From the NCBI RefSeq assembly GCF_023701525.1, contig NZ_JAMQAW010000026.1, positions 1 to 64,000 of the forward strand: a DNA stretch of 64,000 nucleotides, read 5' to 3'. The notes beneath the pieces were generated by a model that made no database searches, was not told the origin of the DNA, and saw only the letters and a program-made list of their open reading frames with translations. Shown here piece by piece: positions 61,476-64,000 of this stretch. How positions within the stretch are numbered: the first letter of the stretch is position 1; every line of letters starts with the position of its first letter. This stretch comes from Streptomyces albipurpureus. GTDB lineage: Bacteria; Actinomycetota; Actinomycetes; Streptomycetales; Streptomycetaceae. The translations under genes were made by a program, and so were the position numbers.

Positions 61476-61877
61476 CTAGCGCGGAGTGCGCCAGTTCTCT
61501 GAACTGCCCGTCGCGCCACGTCGCGCTGTGCACTCCCGTCTGGCGCGGACATCGATCAACTCAAGTGCTCTCTCGCGACCTTGATGCAATTCCGTCGCCC
61601 GGGCGGCTGCCAGCAGATCCTCGTGGATTTCGTACTGCTCGTTGGACAGGCCCTTCTGCTCCCAGTCGAGCCCTGCCCATTTGCTGCCCTTGAGCGACTC
61701 TTTGGCCCAATACGATATGAGAGTTGCGCATATATCGGCAGGTGAGGACTTTCGGGGTGCGAGGGGTGAGGCGCCCTCGCCTTCGGGTTGAGGCCCTGGT
61801 GAACACCCGATGAAGGTGAGAATGAGGAGAAGTGCACCCAGGGCGAATCCGGCCGAATCGTGCCGTGAGATCCCCAT
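61476..61877 (-). CDS. small lipoprotein, unknown
   Basis: 133 aa from the ATG at 61877. Signal peptide MGISRHDSAGFALGALLLILTFIGC with lipobox FIGC (Cys25), then a linker (SPGPQPEGEGASPLAPR) and a helical domain with SPADICATLISYWAKESLKGSKWAGLDWEQKGLSNEQYEIHEDLL. Extracytoplasmic, membrane-anchored. The family is not recognised. An RBS is not obvious. It ends inside a region of otherwise weak coding signal. Confidence 0.65.
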   Translation of the reverse strand: MGISRHDSAGFALGALLLILTFIGCSPGPQPEGEGASPLAPRKSSPADICATLISYWAKESLKGSKWAGLDWEQKGLSNEQYEIHEDLLAAARATELHQGRERALELIDVRARRECTARRGATGSSENWRTPR

Positions 61878-62047
61878 GCTGGACACGCTATTCCGTCACG
61901 TTCGGTAACTCAATGGCGACGAATTTCCGGGGTGCCGGTGGATTGGCGAACGGGCCGGTCTATCGTTCCGGCGTGCCGCGCTGGCCACCTGGTGATCTTT
62001 ACCGCGCGGTTTCGCGCCTTACGGCGGATCACGCAGGAGAGGGCACC

Positions 62048-62137
62048 ATGATCGACTTCAAGCGATTCCCGCGGCCGGAAAGTCGGCGGACCGGCAGGGA
62101 ACGGGCGGCGCAGTTGGGGCGGCAGGGGGCTCGATGA
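62048..62137 (+). CDS. 29-aa peptide coupled to the MauE-like gene
   Basis: ATG at 62048 after AGGAGAGGG; translation MIDFKRFPRPESRRTGRERA then ten more mostly basic/Gln residues, stop at 62135-62137 overlapping the MauE-like ATG (ATGA at 62134-62137). No signal or membrane segment; strongly basic. Either a small protein acting with its membrane neighbour or an upstream ORF that drives reinitiation. Confidence 0.55.
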   Translation: MIDFKRFPRPESRRTGRERAAQLGRQGAR

Positions 62138-62754
62138 TGATGTATATCGCCTTAAGCTGTCGCATTCTGCTCTTCGGGGTATTTCTGACCGCACTGGCCG
62201 GGAAGGTACATCGAAAGGCCGCTTTCGATGAGTTCACCACCTCAATACGGGACATGAGGCTTTTCTCCCCTAAGGTCGCGGGGATTGTCGCCGTTGCGGT
62301 GGCCGTAGGGGAGTTGGCCGCCCTGGTGCTGCTCGCCCTCCCAGCCACCGCGTCGATCGGACTTGCCCTGGCGGCGCTCCTGCTACTGGGCTTCACCGCG
62401 GGCATGGGGGCGGCGCTGCGCCGGGGGAGGCGTACTCCATGCCGTTGCTTCGGGGCCTCGGTGACCCCGCTGGGGCCGGTCCACCTGGTGCGGAATCTGG
62501 TTCTGGCCGCAGTGGGAGCCACCGGGGCGGCGGCCGTGGCCATCGGCGGTGGCGCCGGCTGGCCTCCCCATCCGGGCGGTGCGGCCATAGCCGCCACCGC
62601 CGCACTGGTCGCCGTGATCCTGGTGGTGCGCCTCGACGATCTGGTCGCCCTGTTCTCACTCGCCCCGGCCCCGGCCACTCGGGCCACCCCGCTGAGCCAA
62701 GCGCGGTCAGTGCCGCCTGCATCGGCGAAGGGCCAGTCCCGTACGCGGAGATGA
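62134..62754 (+). CDS. MauE/DoxX-like redox-associated membrane protein
   Basis: 206 aa, four to five membrane helices (SCRILLFGVFLTALAGKVHRKAAFDEFTTSIRDM, VAGIVAVAVAVGELAALVLLAL, SIGLALAALLLLGFTAGMG, ...), with the family hallmark RTPCRCFGASVTPLG between helices 3 and 4. MauE-like proteins are linked to disulfide formation or electron transfer, often beside thioredoxin-like secreted proteins. No such partner is adjacent. ATG cluster at 62134; translationally coupled to the 29-aa ORF. Confidence 0.82.
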   Translation: MMMYIALSCRILLFGVFLTALAGKVHRKAAFDEFTTSIRDMRLFSPKVAGIVAVAVAVGELAALVLLALPATASIGLALAALLLLGFTAGMGAALRRGRRTPCRCFGASVTPLGPVHLVRNLVLAAVGATGAAAVAIGGGAGWPPHPGGAAIAATAALVAVILVVRLDDLVALFSLAPAPATRATPLSQARSVPPASAKGQSRTRR

Positions 62755-63024
62755 GCCGGGCTGACGCCCTGGGCGGGCGGTTGGCGAGGTGCCCTGTCCC
62801 ACCGGGCCCAGCGGCAGGAACTCCGATGCGCCTCCCGCCCGACCGCTGTTGTGCGTGAGCGGCGGCGCCCAGGGCTGGAGCACCGACCGAGGTGCGGGGG
62901 TTCGGCGCGGTAGGGGGCGGCGTCCTACGGTCGGACCCGTGGGCCTCCCGGTCCTGTTGACGCGCCGCTGTCCGGAGAGTCCCCGGACCGGTGACGCCCC
63001 ACTGCGCAGTGGGCCCCGGTTCTG

Positions 63025-63513
63025 CTACGCGCCGCTGCGCATCGCGTCCGCCTCGCCAGGGCGTAGATCCCGCAGCATGCAGGTCAGCCGAGCGGTGCAG
63101 ACCCGTCGGTCCTGCTCATCGGTGATGACGATCTCGTAGGTGGCCGTCGACCGGCCGCGGTGCACCGGCGTCGCCACCCCCTTGACGAGTCCGGAGCGGA
63201 CCCCCCGGTGGTGGGTGCAATTGAGATCCACCCCGACGGCGATCTTGCTGCTGCCGCCGTGCAGCATCGCACCGATGGAACCGAGCGTCTCCGCGAGCAC
63301 GGCGGACGCACCGCCGTGCAGCAGCCCATAAGGCTGGGTGTTCCCCTCGACGGGCATGGTGCCGATGATCCGCTCCGGCGCCGCCTCGACGACCTGGATG
63401 CCCATGCGGTTGCCCAGATTCCCCGCGGAGAAGAGCGCCAGGAGATCCACACCGAGCGCGGCGTACTCGTCGATGACCTCTTGCGGGAACTTCACGGCTT
63501 GGTGCTCGCCCAT
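63025..63513 (-). CDS. hotdog-fold thioesterase, PaaI family
   Basis: 162 aa: MGIQVVEAAPERIIGTMPVEGNTQPYGLLHGGASAVLAETLGSIGAM, with the PaaI/YbdB-type HGG and the downstream acidic residue of ETLGS, followed by CTHHRGVRSGLVKGVATPVHRGRSTATYEIVITDEQDRRVCTARLTCML. Hydrolyses acyl-CoA or aryl-CoA thioesters, substrate open. ATG at 63513. Confidence 0.9.
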   Translation of the reverse strand: MGEHQAVKFPQEVIDEYAALGVDLLALFSAGNLGNRMGIQVVEAAPERIIGTMPVEGNTQPYGLLHGGASAVLAETLGSIGAMLHGGSSKIAVGVDLNCTHHRGVRSGLVKGVATPVHRGRSTATYEIVITDEQDRRVCTARLTCMLRDLRPGEADAMRSGA

Positions 63514-63720
63514 GGGGACCGGCTCCGATCTGAGTGGGTGCGTGCTGTGTGCACCGTCTTATCAGATGGCTGAGCAAACGCTTAGCGCCCAGGTCACATT
63601 CTGCCCCCGCTGGCCATGCCATCAGCGGGGGCCACCAGCACCGCTTCGCCGACCGGGACACCACTGGCGCGGCCTCGCACCTGCTCACTGATCCAGCCTG
63701 ATCCAAACGACAGACCCTAG

Positions 63721-64000
63721 TAGTGCTTTGTTAGGTGGCCTTGTCAGGTTTGGTGTCTGGTAGTTCGCTGGTTGTATGAGGGCTGGGGAGCTTGCTGGGT
63801 GTCGGGGCCGGTTGGAGGATTTCGCCGGTGAGGTGTTCGCGCCGCTGGTCAGGCGGGATCAGCGGGCGAAGGGCCTGCTGTATCTGCGGGGTCTGCTGTT
63901 GGACGGTCGGCGGAAGTCGATGCAGCCCATGGCCGGGCGCCTTGGTGTCGATCATCAGCAGTTGCAGCAGTTCATGACCTCTTCGACCTGGCCGGTCCAG
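63721..64000 (+). mobile_element. left end of an IS701-like element, cut by the window
   Basis: The sequence changes after CTAG (63717-63720), the tetranucleotide target typical of IS701-family elements; the element would start TAGTGCTTTGTTAGG at 63721 and continue past 64000. It lies 208 bp from the thioesterase gene. The right end and target duplicate are outside the window. Confidence 0.6.
63776..64000 (+). CDS. IS701-family transposase, N-terminal part
   Basis: Partial CDS from the ATG at 63776, open to the window edge (75 codons). MRAGELAGCRGRLEDFAGEV, then LVRRDQRAKGLLYLRGLLLDGRRKSMQPMAGRLGVDHQQLQQFMTSSTWPVQ, which reads like the N-terminal region of streptomycete IS701-type DDE transposases. 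The catalytic DDE core lies outside. Intactness unknown. Confidence 0.75.
   Translation, partial: MRAGELAGCRGRLEDFAGEVFAPLVRRDQRAKGLLYLRGLLLDGRRKSMQPMAGRLGVDHQQLQQFMTSSTWPVQ

Overview
The window is high-GC actinobacterial DNA, almost certainly a Streptomyces chromosome. The evidence is pervasive G/C third positions, GTG/TTG starts, SARP/AfsR-type regulation, a Streptomyces griseus-trypsin homologue, a decayed DUF397/anti-sigma-ATPase cassette, and the order gltB-gltD ... pyk-tRNA-ANTAR response regulator-livKHMGF, which I recall as a conserved streptomycete core neighbourhood. No rRNA, CRISPR array, prophage or large biosynthetic cluster is visible.

Layout. 1-9116 (all minus strand): a seven-gene, translationally coupled operon of four paralogous ADP-ribosylglycohydrolase-fold proteins, a ribokinase-type PfkB kinase, a class III CoA-transferase and a CitE/HpcH-type lyase. 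9336-15425: a VIT1/CCC1 metal transporter, an AfsR-like regulator and, divergent from it, two tandem imine-reductase-like oxidoreductases. 15426-16421: a repeat-rich spacer. 16422-22443: gltBD (glutamate synthase). 22830-29785: accessory genes (MFS exporter behind a SoxR/MerR-type promoter, TerF-like VWA protein, PPOX-fold protein, SCO6745-type protein, ankyrin protein, HExxH/zinc-ribbon protein). 30010-34088: secreted trypsin and a secreted GH101 endo-alpha-N-acetylgalactosaminidase. 34176-39503: an SMI1/KNR4 immunity protein and an RHS polymorphic toxin with a C-terminal nuclease. 39504-41094: a gene graveyard. 41095-43845: GH35 beta-galactosidase and a divergent AraC regulator. 43857-45325: chorismate mutase and an Erm-type 23S rRNA methyltransferase behind a leader peptide and an apparent four-segment attenuator. 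45666-51573: aminopeptidase N and an orphan DesA/DesB-like siderophore pair. 51724-63513: SIMPL protein, pyruvate kinase, a short tRNA with CAA anticodon, PdtaR-like regulator, branched-chain amino acid ABC transporter, lipoprotein, MauE-like protein behind a 29-codon ORF, and a hotdog thioesterase. 63721-64000: the left end of an IS701-like element cut by the window edge.

The signals that most reward follow-up are (i) the erm leader and attenuator, whose leader peptide carries both an IAV-type and an MRLR macrolide-arrest motif; (ii) the four-ARH/PfkB/CoA-transferase/lyase operon, which reads like an uncharacterised riboside catabolic pathway; (iii) the SoxR-box-like, probably leaderless MFS promoter; (iv) the 73-nt tRNA with a leucine CAA anticodon but no long variable arm; and (v) the decayed ATPase/DUF397 locus. 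All functional calls come from reading motifs and from memory of families; no database search was run.
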